64,000 bases of DNA from Paragorgia papillata (GCA_035771165.1 JAWNZC010000232.1:2366001-2430000); one strand, 5' to 3'. Positions 42,271-55,237 are shown, counted from the first letter of the stretch. Program-made: numbers and translations. Notes: generated from the letters alone by a model not told the origin.

Positions 42271-45200
42271 CGGCCAACCACCATCGCGAAAAGCGCTCTA
42301 AAAAATCTTTGATGGCATTCTTTGTTACAAGCAAACAACAAACATAGATACATTGTATAGACATTTATCAAACACGCTAGGGTTGTTGGCACCTTGGGTT
42401 TTGACTTTGAAGGTTAAATTTGAACGTTTTTCGGTAGCCATCGCAAGCGCTTCGAATCTTGTCAAACATTCACGCTAGGCTTTCCCTTGAGGTTGCTATG
42501 CAGCGGATACTTACCGTGATTGGCTAGCGATTAACAAACAACCAATGAACGCTCGCGTGTTAAGTGCATAAAGAAACGCCCCTTGGATACAACAAAGAAC
42601 AGCTTAAAACATGTGTTCGATCGCTCTCGAAAATAAATACAAAGCAAAATCCGAAGTTTAACTTTAAAAGAGAAGACGATTCACACGGGAAAGTTTGTAT
42701 AATCTTTTTTCTACTTATTTAATACATCTTTTAACGTGTTAGTTGTTGTATAATGTAATTACGTTCGTGTCTCGTCGTGACATATCTAGGTCAAATTATA
42801 ACTTATGACTCTGTGATGTCATTTTATTATTCACAGCTTTCACTGCGGGTTTTATAAGTATTTACATAAGTAAACAAAAGCTATTTTACTTCTCTACTGC
42901 ACACAGTTTTAAGCTTAGTCATGTAGCGAGTTCTTCCAAACGACCCAAACAGGGGTTCGTTTCTCGAACTGTTCTTTCGCACGATGCAGCAAAAACTCGA
43001 ACAGTAATGGATTCGACATCGAGGTCAAAAAGGAAGACAGAAATAGCTCCAGTCAGTCCAGTAACTGTGTTGAAAAGGAGAAAGGAAGAAGCAAACACTG
43101 TCACTGAGTTATCTGATGATGTTTGTCTGTTTTGCCAAGCTGAAGAACCCAGCGATCTGAGTAGCGCCAAGCACTGGAAAGACAAATGTTAAATGACATT
43201 AGCTCAAATAATATTATTGATAGAATACAATTCTACTATCAGTAGTGAAAAAACAAGAGGCTGTTTCACAGGTAGCAGACACTGCTAGGCATGCCTTCCA
43301 GACGTAGCAGACATGAACATGCAATAAATTGGGAAATGTGCATGTTTTGCCAAAATAGTGATGGTAAAAACATGCGGAATGTATAATGACAATGGAGCTG
43401 TCTGAAAAAATTATATCTATGGCAGAGCGAGATCTGCTTGGTCATGCGAGTACCCTAAGGCTAGCTAATATTAGTGACCTTGTAGCATCAGAAGGGAAAT
43501 ATCATATACAGTGCTGGGTTAAGTTCCAAAGGAAGGTAGCTAAAATAAAATCAGGGAACACAGAAAAAAGAGATCACTGCCTTGATAGACTTTGTGCTGA
43601 TATACTGACAGGCCTGACCTCTGGTCATGTGTATAACATTGGAACTATCTGGTTTTGCTACACCAAAATGTGTTTGCATGAAAATATTCAGCTTCCTCAA
43701 AAATACACAACAAGAAGAAAATCTTGTTTTGATGATGTCCAAGAAATACTCGGGGAAACGGCAGGTTTTGTTCAGCCCATAGATCCCAAAGTTCATCTCC
43801 TTATATACCCCAGTAGTGAGTCTGATTTCGCTATAGCTCAACATCTAGCATCGATTATACAGGTAGATGAAGACAATCTTGATGACACAGATGAACTTGT
43901 TCCCTTGCAAAACAGCTCACTGCAAGAAAGTCACTGGGCTTTCATCCTGTAGACTAGGCAGTTATCAAGGCATGACTGTTTATTGAATGTGGTCATTTCA
44001 AACTATGTTGTTGACATACACCAATAATTTGCCACAGGGTGCACAAAACTAATTTAGCTAAAAGTAATTTAATGTTATGGTATTAACTAATAATTGGCAG
44101 AGCAGATATACAGTTATTTATGTTAAAAGTGCAGTGTCATTTATAGGTTGGTATTTCTGTGGAATAGTTTTGTTTACATATTATATGTACATTACATTCA
44201 ATATGTGGTCTAAAAAAACTGGAAACTTTCTTACAAACCTCAACAGACAATATCTTTCAATCCAATTCACCATTGAAAATAAAACACAACATTATTATAT
44301 ACATCAAGCATCGCACACAGTGGATGGTCTCTGAAAAAAGAAAACCTCCTGCATGACCAACAAAGAACTGTGTGATCTTGAAAATTGGGAAGTAAACTGA
44401 ACTGCCAACTTGGAGCACCATCATGTTAATACAGAACTTAAATATCTCCATCAAGTGCTAACAAGAAATGGTTAGCAAGAAATGTTGACTCAAAACCTCT
44501 CAGAACCCTATCAATTATATTGGCCCAGCTTTGCCTAACATCAAAGTCAGCCATATTAAATAAAGACTGGAGTGCAAACAAAGACTACCAAACCAAGACA
44601 ACTGCATGCAACTGAAAAGAAGCGAACAGAAAAAATCAATTTGTCAGCACCACCGTCGTTTCTTGTGAATTTGGTCTACATCGGAGCAACAGGTCGTGCA
44701 GAAAGAACATACGCCCGTACTGTTCAAAAGCTGGATATACACTGGACATATTAAAACATTATGCCATTTTATATGGAACAAGAGTACAAGACAAGCCTCG
44801 GAAGAGCAATCTTCAAACGACACTTACACAGCATTTTCAACATAAATAACTGTATATCTGCTCTACCAATTGTTAGTTCATAATTTTAACATATACTTTT
44901 AACTAATTTACCTTTGTATGATAGTATTAGAGCGAGCATTCCATCATAAATAACCTTTCAGGTGTTAAAAGCACGACGGCAGCTCGGACGGAAGTGACAC
45001 TTGCAGTCTTGTTCAACATGACAGGCTGTGGCGACTTCGTTGCGACTTCGTTGCGAATTATTGTTGTTTGCTAAACAATATAGGTTGATCAACAGCCAGG
45101 CTTTGATAAAGTACCTAGCCTACGGGAAGAAAGTCTAGCGACTTAAAAGCCATGCCAAGCTTCAAATCCTCCACTCGCAAACAATCGAACATGATCGAAG

Positions 45201-45731
45201 TTAAAATAATAAATGCGCTGAATATTCAGTCGTGTTGTCAAAAAACAATAAACAACATTAATCGCGTCCTTCTTACGTTATGTATCTTCTTAACTTACCT
45301 TATTTTAGTGTTTTCCATTGTGTATTACTGCGACAAAAAGCTACTATATCTCTTGGTGACTCAGCGCCATGCCGCCATGTTCATTTCTGTTTTCTTTTGC
45401 CGTTGCTAAGATTGTCAAAGGGCAGTCAAGGTTATGACATTTTACGCGTCTTTGATTGGTTAGCACTCTCAAGTTAGCCAATCAGCATTTAACAACCGCT
45501 GCATAGCAACAGCGAAGGAGGAGCCGATGTCGATTTCGCAATGGAGTCGGTGTGCGCAAAGTGGCTGTAGAAAACTCAAAAATATGAGCATTAAAACTCA
45601 GAATCACAGGTGCCAACAACCCTCACATTCAAGGTAAACACTATTGGAGGCTATTTAGCATTGTTGGCAGCTTGTAACAAAAAATGCCATCAACGATAAC
45701 ATTTTCGGAACTTGGCCGGCCGTTTATAATA
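42271..45731 (+). mobile_element. DNA transposon, about 3.46 kb, with diverged about 300-bp TIRs
   Basis: The left end (42271-42570) and right end (45420-45731) share, in inverted order, ATAGACGGCC/GGCCGTTTAT, TTTGATGGCATTCTTTGTTA against TAACAAAAAATGCCATCAA, GGGTTGTTGGCACC/GGTGCCAACAACCC, GTTGCTATGCAGCGG/CCGCTGCATAGCAAC and GATTGGCTA/TTAGCCAATC. The interior carries a fragmentary protein (43007-43952). No DDE core is recognised, so the superfamily is unassigned. Confidence 0.65.
43007..43952 (+). pseudogene. Transposon-encoded protein, cysteine/histidine motifs, broken
   Basis: 43007-43192 starts with ATG, has a basic segment (SKRKTEIAPVSPVTVLKRRK) and then VCLFCQAEEPSD (CxxC). 43386-43952 continues with ISDLVASEGKYHIQCWVKFQ, an E-x-K-Y-H-x2-C motif familiar as the second half of a zinc-binding N-terminal region in transposon-derived invertebrate proteins, and FDDVQEILGETAGF. 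The gap between them and the stop at 43952 indicate a truncated protein. Function unassigned. Confidence 0.5.
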
Positions 45732-46599
45732 TGGTCTGGCATGTTGACGATGTTGTGAAGTCGGTTTGTAGAGTGTTGTTGGTTCGTGTCTGTTATATTT
45801 TACACGTGTGGCGCTCGAGCAGTTTTGCACGTCAGCTCAATAACAAATTATGTATACTGGAGACGGTAGACTGTCTTCGCATTTTCATTTGGCGTTCAAG
45901 AAACAACTGTAGGAGAACCCTGGCCATATATGTATCTGTACCTCCGTGAACTTAGCGCGTGATTGGGCGGACGATTCGCAAAGCTACACAACGTGAAGTT
46001 AGCAACAAATCATCAGACGATCGTAATTTATGTATTTTTACATCCACTTCGCAGATTTTAGTCAACTTTGATCCGGATCGACTGAGACGTCACACGATAC
46101 GATACGTCTTAGTATCGGTATTCTTGTGATGCGCCAAGCTTTTTACACAAAAATTTAGAGGAGTTCAAAACGAACTTGTTGTTATGTTAAAAACAGACAG
46201 GAAAACAATAGCGAAGGGCATAAAAAACATCAGTATTCATGTTTGTTGGAGTTTATAATATTTTCTTGCGTTCTTGATGAGAGAAAATGACTCTTTAAGA
46301 ATCCCTCGAGATTCTATTTTGGGTTGTTTTTCTGAGTTTTGGCTTGTATTCAATTAACTTGGACTTTCCTTTACAAAATGGGCTGCAGCTCTGTCCATAC
46401 ACGTGGCAACAATTGTTATTATCTTTGACTAGAAACTTTGCACTATCCTTCTGATTATCTCAAAAATTGTTATAAAATACGATCTGGAGATAATAATTAC
46501 AAATTAGTATTGGCGAGGTTGATGTATCAATACCCAAACCTCAAACCCAGTGCATGAAAAAACGTTTTCTATATAATGGTGGCTTGATTTGCAATTCTA
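45732..46599. other. No gene seen
   Basis: Unannotated flank between the DNA transposon and the next LINE fragment. A 72-codon frame (45731-45949) has no support. Confidence 0.35.
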
Positions 46600-47720
46600 T
46601 GATATTGATCTTCACCAACTAATAACCACACCGACAAGACCTATTTCTGGATCGCTTATTGATCATATCTACGTAGTTACTCATAAGGCAATGCTTTTAA
46701 ATCTGGTACTTTACCTATTACATTAAGTGACCATTTGCCCATTTTCGTTACGTGGGTAACCCGGGGTAATTTCACCAGTACAGTCATAAGTCTATTTTCT
46801 ATCGCTCGCTTAAAGATTTTTCCGCTGATCGTTTCGTAACTGATTTGAATAATACACCATCGAACACCATAGAAATGTTTACTGACATTAATGAAGCTCT
46901 TGGGCATTGGTATGCTCTGTTTAATTATCTACTTGACTCTACTTGATCACGGACCCTTGAAGAAAAAACGGGTCAAAAGGCTTCACCAACCTGAATGGTT
47001 CACTGATGAGAATAGTCATACAATTAAGAAGCGCAACAATCTACACGTGCACAAACTTGCTATTTTAAGTAATACTGCTATTTACTGGCAAGATTATAGG
47101 TCGGCACGTAATCGAGTGGTAAATTTAATTAGAGATGGCATTTCTACCGTAAGTGTATAATTGCTAATCTTGATAACCCAAAACATATTTGGAAAATAAT
47201 CCGTAACATTGCACCATCGAAGTGTTGTAACTTGCCTAACCACTCAACTAGAAACGATAAAACCTTTACAGACTCTAAATATATTGATAATTTGTTCAAT
47301 GATCACTTTGCACTCATTAGGCACTGTCTTAAGCTTGAAAATTTTATAGCATCTCTAACTGGGACTACCTTACTAATTTTGCTTCTTCTAAACTACCACC
47401 AAATACCACGTTTACTATTCCTCCAGTTTCAGAAGATTTTGTACTCAATCTGCTGTAACCATTCGTCTGTAACTAAAGCTTCTGGGTTAGACGATGTTAG
47501 CCAGTGGATATTTTCTTAAATTAGGCGCACCATTTATCTCGCCCATCCTAACGAAGATTTATAATCTGGGCATTACCTCAGCCGTTTTTCCTAACTGATG
47601 GAAAATTGCTAAAGATGCTCCCCTGTTTAAAGCTGACTCGCTTTCTGACCGCTCTAACTTTCGTCCTATCTCTGTTTTAGCAATAATTTCAAACATGTTC
47701 ATGCGCAAACTGAATTTATA
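46600..47720 (+). pseudogene. LINE fragment: endonuclease end to RT start (CR1/L2-like)
   Basis: SGSLIDHIYV (46647 region, endonuclease SxxDH motif), ITLSDHLPIF in another frame, then RVKRLHQPEWFTDE and DYRSARNRVVNLIRDG (the connector with W and NxxV), KASGLDDVSQWIF and DRSNFRPISVLAIISN (RT fingers). Frames change at least four times, and the element stops at about 47720 before the catalytic domain, where an inverted repeat begins. Confidence 0.7.
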
Positions 47721-47792
47721 ATTAAGAAATCAGATAATAAACGGCACTAACTAAAGATCGTTTATTACCACACTTCTTAATTATAAATTCAA
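47711..47792. repeat. Short inverted repeat at LINE break
   Basis: TGAATTTATAATTAAGAA (47712) pairs with TTCTTAATTATAAATTCA (47775-47792), and AATAAACG pairs with CGTTTATT. It sits exactly at the 3' break of the LINE fragment. Confidence 0.7.
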
Positions 47793-48065
47793 CACGAGAC
47801 TATTGGGTATTAATACACACCATTATCTAATGTAACATGCACCAATATCACGAAGTCCCTCACGAATTCTACTATAACAAGACGCCTGGTCAGGCGTTCA
47901 CTCGGGCTACTGCAAAATCACAGTTCTAAACACTGTGATTTTGAGTGCTATATATAGTAGGTGATGTCACATGCAGTGTCACAGACAAAAGTCAAAACAC
48001 AATCCAATTCTCCGATAGAAAACACAATTTGCAATAACAAAACACGATTGCCTGTATTTATTAAA

Positions 48066-48487
48066 GTATTTCCACACATGTACACAGCGTTCATATGTCG
48101 AGTCTCTTCAGGTATTAAATATCAACACAACTATAAACGGCGTGTGCGACTGTAGGTGTATATAATATCAAGATACTTTCCAGCGACATTACTGACCAAT
48201 AACTATGTCCGTGAGCATACAGAACACATCCGAGACGAGTGATTAGACATCAGGAAAGCAAAGAGAGAAAGTATTATTTCCACACATGTATAGCGTTCAA
48301 TATGTCACGTCTCTTCGCCTTATTACACAGCTTCATGTTTACCTACAAAGTGTCACCTGCAAGTTCACTTAATGAACGGCGTGTGCGATCGTAAGCGTAT
48401 ATAATAATATCAAGATACTTGCCAGCGACATTGCCGCCCAATAACTATGCCTGTGAACATAACACAAAACACATCCGAGACGAGAAA
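48066..48487. repeat. About 209-bp tandem duplication
   Basis: TATTTCCACACATGTA starts at 48066 and at 48275. Shared blocks: CGGCGTGTGCGA, GTATATAAT..ATCAAGATACTT, CCAGCGACATT, CAATAACTATG and CACATCCGAGACGAG. It is followed by a (CACT)n run (48490-48516). Confidence 0.8.
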
Positions 48488-48731
48488 GGGCACTCACTCA
48501 CTCACTCACTCACTCAGTCAGTCGAAAAGAAAGAAAGCACATGCAATTGCAGTCAGTGGTCACATGCATAGATATAGTCACATGCCTCAGTTTCGCAAAG
48601 CTTATTGGTCAATATCGCCAGCGGCCGCGCGGAGGACTAATAACGCGACACAAAAAAATAAAAATAAAAATAATCGCGAAACCTAGACTCGTCTACCTGC
48701 GGTAGCCCGAGTAATAAACGATTGAGTATCT

Positions 48732-49006
48732 ATTTCATAAACTCGTGTATCGCGTTTTACCAGGGGTTACAAATACTCGAGAACAACAAAATCAGTCGGC
48801 CTATTACCTCGTAATTTTCAATGTTCTCTCGTCTTTGTAAAGCATTTGAAAACAATAAAAATCACTCGGCTTGCAGCCTCGTGATTATTCTCTCATGTTT
48901 TACAAATACTCGAGAACAATGAAATACTTGGTTAACGGCCTCGTGATTTTCATCATCCACTCGTGTTGGTAACCCCTGGTAAAACACTCCCACTTCTTTA
49001 TGAAAT
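48732..49006. mobile_element. 275-bp MITE-like inverted-repeat element
   Basis: The left end ATTTCATAAACTCGTG..TTTTACCAGGGGTTAC pairs with the right end GTAACCCCTGGTAAAA..TTTATGAAAT. TIRs are about 38 bp with a few mismatches. The interior repeats AATACTCGAGAACAA at 48772 and 48906. Confidence 0.75.
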
Positions 49007-49277
49007 ATTTCTGGAAATTTGCATTGAGAATTAATGTGAAAGTCACATTGACGAATGAGAAACTTATATATTCTGACGAATATAGTCAGAATTCTATAGC
49101 ATCCGTGCAGGCTATAGGCTTTTGCCCACTATGCGTCTCCTATACCACATAGCATACTTGCAAGCTAGGATAAAAACAGCATCCTTTTCGCCAGTTACGG
49201 TTTTACCAACAGTACAACAGTGATGTTCTTATTCCAAGACGAAAGGTAACAATTTACAAATTAACATTATAGCTTAC

Positions 49278-49601
49278 TCGATTCTTTACCACATTGAACA
49301 CCGGCATCTTCGTGGTGCATACAATTGTATCTCCCCCATCCTCCATGAGCACAGCTGGCTAAGGACAGTTCACTTCCTTCACATTTTACGTTATCTAGCC
49401 ATATTGTCCCATTACCATCCGGAACATCACGACCTCGAAGAGCTGCTCTAGCCCCGGAAAAGCCAAGTTGTCGACAAACCACGTAAGCATCGATTAAGTC
49501 CCAGTTGTTATCACAAATCGTTCCCCATTTTTCATGATAAAATATTTCGACACGTCCAATACCCGATCTATTAAATGGTCCTTTTAATCGGATGAAAGTA
49601 C
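49278..49601 (-). CDS. SRCR-domain exon 2 of 3
   Basis: A 324-bp minus-strand exon between acceptor TTTCATAG (ends 49602) and donor CGA|GTAAGC (GT at 49276-49277). One SRCR domain: GRVEIFYHEKWGTICDNNWD, DAYVVCRQLGFSG, RDVPDGNGTIWLDNVKC, LASCAHGGWG and DAGVQC. Six cysteines, phase 1-1. Very close to exon 3 (shared DVPDGNGTIWLD), so the two are probably tandem domains of one gene. Confidence 0.92.
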
Positions 49602-49664
49602 CTATGAAAAATATTAATGAAATTGAAATGTTTCAATTATAGATTGAATTACTCGAAACACTAT

Positions 49665-49850
49665 TGATCGGTCGATCGGTTGCTCAGTCAGTCGGTCAGT
49701 CGGTTGGTCGGTCGGTTGGCCGGTCAGCCGGTTGGTCAGTCAGTCGGTCGGTCGGTCCGTCGGTCGGTCGGTCGGTCGGTCGGTCGGTCGGTCGGTCGGT
49801 TGGTTGGTCGGTCGGTCAGTCAGTCAGTCAGCCGGTCAGTTACTTGGTCG
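49665..49850. repeat. (TCGG)n tetranucleotide repeat
   Basis: TCGG/TTGG/TCAG units over about 185 bp, giving artefactual RSVG-repeat frames. It is followed (49920-50050) by low-complexity AAAATCC words. It lies in the intron-like sequence upstream of SRCR exon 2. Confidence 0.93.
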
Positions 49851-50050
49851 ACGATCCGTCGGTACGATGAACCGTCGGAAGAGCGGACGAACGGATGAAC
49901 GGACAAGCGGACAAACGGACCAACTCCACAAAAATTCTTGAAAATTCATAAAATCCTTTGAAAATCCATAATTATTTTCACAAGAAATCGGGAAAAATCC
50001 GAAAAAAATCCCTAAAAATCCGAAAATCCAATGCAAAAATCCAAGGATTT

Positions 50051-51660
50051 TTAAACGTTAAAAAAATCTCGTAGACTTTTAAGTGAGCGATTTGCCCCTC
50101 GACTTGTGATGTTTCCTCCACGGAAATACTGAAAAGTCTTGACTTGGTAACAATTGATAAGGGTATTAAAACTGATGAAACTACCATGACATTCAAAGCT
50201 TTAACCAGAAAGTAAAATTACAATTTACAAAGTAACAATGTTAAACTCCCTTTGGCTATACCAAAAACAGATTTGCTAAGAAAACTTCTCTTATAGAGCT
50301 GCAAAATCAAGGAACGCTCTTCAGAGTGAACTGACTAATAACATAATGCAATAAATTTCACCCTTCAGGCAACAACTGAGATCCTTTGTTCCCCGAGCCC
50401 GGCGTAGGGCCGAAGGCCAGGAGCCCGGTGAGGGTGCTAATCTCGACACGCGAGGAGTCATTTTACACGCGTGGACAAACGTGATATGCGAACGAATTTC
50501 TGTGATCTGAATATTTATCTGTATATATGTGTGGACGGGGATCTGTGAACGGACCATGCGCGGTAAGATTGTGGGACACTGGGGTCAATATAGTTCTTGG
50601 CAAAAAGATTTGAACTAACAACATAATTTATTCTTGACAAAAAGACTTGAGAAAGGAGTTTTTCGGAAACGTATATCACTTTTAAAAGAACAGAAACAAG
50701 TCAACGTCTACGCATAAAGCAAAACAACATCTGGAGTAGAAGGAAACCAGTTAAACCGAAACTCGAAAGGAAGAAAAAGCAATAGTAAAAAAAAAATAGT
50801 AATCGCGCAAAAATAGTAAAAATAGTAAAAGCAATAGTAATCACGAACATTTAGTAGCAAAACTGTTCGAGTTTCCCTGTTTACATCCTGTCCTTTAAGT
50901 ATTTTAAACGTATCCATTGCATGTCGCTTTGCTTTCCTGTTGTATTTTTTATCTGTGGCTGCCGTCTTAAGTTAATATCTTATTTTAAATAGTTTTCTTA
51001 TTGTAAAACCACTTGTGACTTAACGTAGCTTGTCCATAATTTGGCATAAAACTCGGAAAAGGAGCAATTTTTCTTCCGTAAAACGTACAAATGCTGTTGA
51101 AATATTTATTAACATGTAAGTGAAAACAGTTTCAGCACTTCATATTTCGAAATGAAAAATTGATTTTGCTAATAGCAGAAAAATGAATATAGCTGCATGT
51201 AGGTAGTTGTGTGAGTAGTTTTCAATCAATTCAATGTTTTTGAAAAATGCTTTCAGACATTGTAGCGAGATTTTTGTGAATATAGAATGACACGATCGGA
51301 AATGGCGGCTGTCGAGGCTCGCGAAATATGGGCTGACCCGTATTAGCTACGCATGCGTAGAACGAATATCTTGCGTGTATACGTCATCAATACACGGCCG
51401 ACAACTCACTTGAGCCAGAAGTGAGCCAGCACGCACGTGGACTGCGAACTGCCCCATGAAAGTGGCCGATTTTCTATGCGATTTCCGATCGTGAAGAACT
51501 GCAAAATATAACCTTATAATTACGGCTGCCTCATTACCCAATTTCCCGGCCCCCAATAGAAAAGAGGGCAAGGGGGGTTCCATTAATGTTTTCTAATCAG
51601 GAGGTATTTACAAAAATTAATGTAAAAGCGGGCGAGGGGTTGTTGCATTTATTTATTTCT
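50051..51660. other. No gene; one GC-rich inverted patch
   Basis: GAGCCCGGCGTAGGGCC / GGCCAGGAGCCCGGTGAGGG at 50393-50435 resembles a transposon subterminal patch. TTCTTG(G/A)CAAAAAGA occurs twice (50592 and 50631). Otherwise featureless. Confidence 0.35.
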
Positions 51661-51667
51661 AGTAGAC

Positions 51668-52203
51668 TGAAACTGAAACTGAAACTTTATTTATAGAAGG
51701 TTAAAATCATCTGGTTAGCAGAAGCCAATCTTACTCGGGGCCCTCTAAACGGATTACAACTAAGACATAGGTATTGGTTTTACGGAGGAAGGAAAACAGG
51801 ATAATACAGTGAAAAATAGGCACGTCCAGGCGTGCATGTATCTACTGCGTTTAATGCCTATAGCTACTATGGTAAAAACAATTGTTTTCATAGCTGAACA
51901 AGATTCTTGACAAAATTGATGGAATTGTATCTAGTTGTAACAACCTTTTATTCAGAAATAGAGCTGAACAAGTTTTTTGACAAAATTGTCTACTGTATGC
52001 TCACAGGCCATGCTGTGTTTTAACTTTGATAAATAACTCAGACTCTCAGAGTAAAGCCAGCAAGGCACAGAAGGCTAAGTCCTAACAACTCTACTCATAT
52101 CTGGCATGAGTCCAAGTCCGGACTGGTGCATGGTCACCCATTCAAATACTAACTCAATCCAAATGGGCTGAACTCCGGTCCTCAGTGATGAGAGGCAGTG
52201 CAC
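51668..52203 (-). mobile_element. 5S-rRNA-derived SINE (SINE3-like) with LINE-type tail
   Basis: The minus strand starts near 52203 with a 5S-like head: GAGTTAGTATTTGAATGGGT then GACC, equivalent to the 5S box C region, preceded by TTCAGCCCATTTGG. The 3' end (51770-51668) reads GGGCCCCGAGTAAGATTGG, TAAATAAAGTTTCAGTTTCA, i.e. a CR1-type LINE tail ending in (GTTTCA)n. It is not a functional 5S gene because the 5S structure is incomplete. Confidence 0.65.
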
Positions 52204-52449
52204 TAATAGCTATTAAAGCTATAGTAAAGCTTTAAGTAGGTCAATCAAATTAACATAACTATATAATAACTCACAAAATTTGACCTAATTGACTAATTTA
52301 AGACATTATTTAAATATTTTCGTTACAACAATTTGTCAAACAATAATGCAATCTAGTTAGAAGGTAAAGAAAATCGCTTGAGATAACAAGCATCTCGAGT
52401 ATTACTGCTGTAAAATTTAATAGTGAATGAAAAAGATGTCCAACAAATT

Positions 52450-54080
52450 CAACCTCGTACCCAGGGTCTTATCTTCGCTCCCCCGCCCCCGCCCACCGCT
52501 GCGAAAAGACCCTGGTCCAGGCTGGTCACGTGCTGCCCAAAATATGGGCAGTACAAAATAAATTTAGTGTGGGTAGGGTGGTACAAAAAACTTTCTCGAC
52601 TTACCGACCAGAGTAGTGTTTATACAAAACGCAAAACATCTGGCCAGATGAAATCTCACGACTCACGAAAGGTGCACAACGGCTTGGAGAAATAATCCGA
52701 AACGATATATAATTTAATAAGAATGCCAAAGTCTCAAAATTCAATACTTTGCTGGCTTTGCAGCGCTGGCGACATGTGTTATTGATGGGAGAATATTCGT
52801 CTTAAGCATTCGAATCGCGAGGCTTTTAACTGGACGTATTCACTTAAATATAACGGCAGCTTTCACGTGTGGTATTCAACGACGTACAGGCGAAACACAT
52901 ACGTATTTTATTGTTTATATTGAGAGTTTGAAACAGTCTTCCATTTCATTATCAACTGTGAGATTTAATACTGTGCTGCGTTGTTTTGACCAGTTCTCAT
53001 GCGGACAAAATTATGGTCAGTCATCCACGAACATGATAAGTGATAAATATATTTGATATAAAATGCCAATTTTCAAGTTCATTTTAAAAAGGTTAGTCGA
53101 TATCCATACCTATTATATTTTAAACAATTGGCGAGGGACTATAATTTAATACGACGTGTTATTATTAATAGTCCGAAAAGCGGCGGGTATTAGGTTGTTG
53201 CGTTTTAAACGATCAAAACTAAAAGATACGTAACAAGTTAACTTGAAAGGGGGTTTCTTTATCGGACAAGAAGTTTGTGACAGCAGAGAAGCAGAAAAAT
53301 CGATAAGAATCGCACGCTTTCTTGAAGTCTACTGAAAGTACTATTTCTTTAAGTAAACAACACAGCGCATTCAGAAATGCAGACAGATGACAACAAAGGT
53401 TCAACATTTCACCTTTGCCTTATTAAATGTGTCTAGTGTCTCGCTATAGCATTATAGAATGATCCTGGTTTCAAATATTTTACTATTTTAGCACTGTTTA
53501 TTTTTGTTTATTTGTCGTTGATTAATACTATTATTCGATATTTTAATATTCTTTGCCGAATGGAGGAGCGGCAACAGTTTTCGTAGTGGCGTATTCATAT
53601 TTCATGATCAAGCGACAAAAGATCAAATTTGCGGAGTAACTGGAGTTTATATAAATAGAAAAATGATAATAAGATATCGATTAATCGACTATATATTTTA
53701 TAATTTAAGCACCCAGGTTGACGATTATTAAACGAATGGGAACATCAAAAACTTTCTTCATTTAATAATTGTATTAAACTTAAATAAACACAGCGATTTA
53801 TTATAAACTAAAAACAATAGCTGTCAAAACAACTTGTTTCAATTTTAAAATCGTATCACCGGTTTAACCATTCATTTCAAAATCTAATACCAGAAAACAA
53901 AACAAGATACGTATACATGCCTTTCTTCGACTATTCCAGCGAGGTGAAGCATTGATACGCAGGGGACACTCCCACAGTCGAAAATTTTGATGGACGACAC
54001 GTGACCAGCCTGGACCAGGGTCTTTTCGCAGCGGTGGGCGGGGGCGGGGCAGCGAAGATAAGACCCTGGGTACGAGGTTG
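52450..54080. mobile_element. 1.63-kb DNA transposon, 83-bp TIRs, perfect TSD, non-autonomous
   Basis: 52450-52532 (CAACCTCGTACCCAGGGTCT and on to GGCTGGTCACGTG) is reverse-complemented at 53998-54080 with about one mismatch. CAACAAATT flanks both sides (52441-52449 and 54081-54089), an 8-9 bp target duplication. No ORF over 90 codons in the interior. Near-identical TIRs and intact duplication indicate recent transposition. Confidence 0.93.
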
Positions 54081-54089
54081 CAACAAATT

Positions 54090-54759
54090 ATGTCTTAAAA
54101 ATTATAAGAGCAACCATACATTAAGTGCAATAAATGTTTGCAGATTCATAACACAGATTTTACATGACATTGACAGCTGTAGAATACAATTTTACTCCAT
54201 TAATACTGTATATAGACTTGCCAGTTACTGACATTTGACTATTTGTCATCTACATCGACAATATGTTATTTAATAGCATATTTCGCTCGTGGACTACCAT
54301 AGGTTTTGGGCACTGTTGCTTGACCATGAAGCTAACTTTGTTTTCTTAGAAGGAGGTCATCCATTTCTATTCGGCAACGCACAGTCTTGTCAGTTTACGA
54401 AGCTCGACCAGACATGTTGGCCATATAAATTGCCTCGTCTGAATATGAAATCGTCCACACAACGACTCGATTCATTTGCTTTCAAAAACTTTTATCATTA
54501 TTTCAACAACGTCTAGTACATCACAATTAAGAATTGACTACGATTCATACTTAAAATACTTACTAATTTTGTAAAAACTTCCTCTTGTTGAATATCCCGC
54601 TCCTCGTCAAATATTTCGCTCCATTCGACCGTGCTGTCAACAATGACTTACGAAATACTTGGTGTACAGTAGTTATTTTGGCTTCGGTGGTCTGTCGTGA
54701 GTCAATCGTTTTATTCTATGTTTTGATTGGCTCCGAAGGCATTCTTTTGTTAACTTACC
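54090..54759. other. No gene seen
   Basis: A 75-codon plus-strand frame (54289-54516) has no recognisable domain. Unannotated. Confidence 0.3.
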
Positions 54760-55237
54760 TTACATTACATTACATTACATTACATTACATTACATTACAT
54801 TACATTACATTACATTACATTACATTACATTACATTACATTACATTACATTACATTACATTACATTACATTACATTACATTACATAATTACATTACATAA
54901 TTACATTATATAATTACATTACATTACATTACATTACATTACATTACATTACATTACATTACATTACATTACATTACATTACATTACATTACATTACATT
55001 ACATTACATTACATTACATTACATTACATTACATTACATTACATTACATTACATTACATTACATTACATTACATTACATTACATTACATTACATTACATT
55101 ACATTACATTACATTACATTACATTACATTACATTACATTACATTACATTACATTACATTACATTACATTACATTACATTACATTACATTACATTACATT
55201 ACATTACATTACATTACATTACATTACATTACATTAC
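54760..55237. repeat. Pentanucleotide microsatellite (TTACA)n
   Basis: About 95 units of TTACA/TGTAA with one disturbed patch (ATAATTACATTA) at 54884-54915. Its right edge joins the 3' end of the 5S-derived SINE at 55240, so on the minus strand it is the SINE's tail. Confidence 0.96.

Noticed and set aside
48066..48487. CRISPR-like array
   Set aside because: Two long copies only, no short regular repeats with unique spacers, and the DNA is eukaryotic. The same reasoning excludes the 95-bp array at 14.7-15.2 kb.
49664..49941. RSVG-repeat ORFs
   Set aside because: Translation of the TCGG tetranucleotide repeat.
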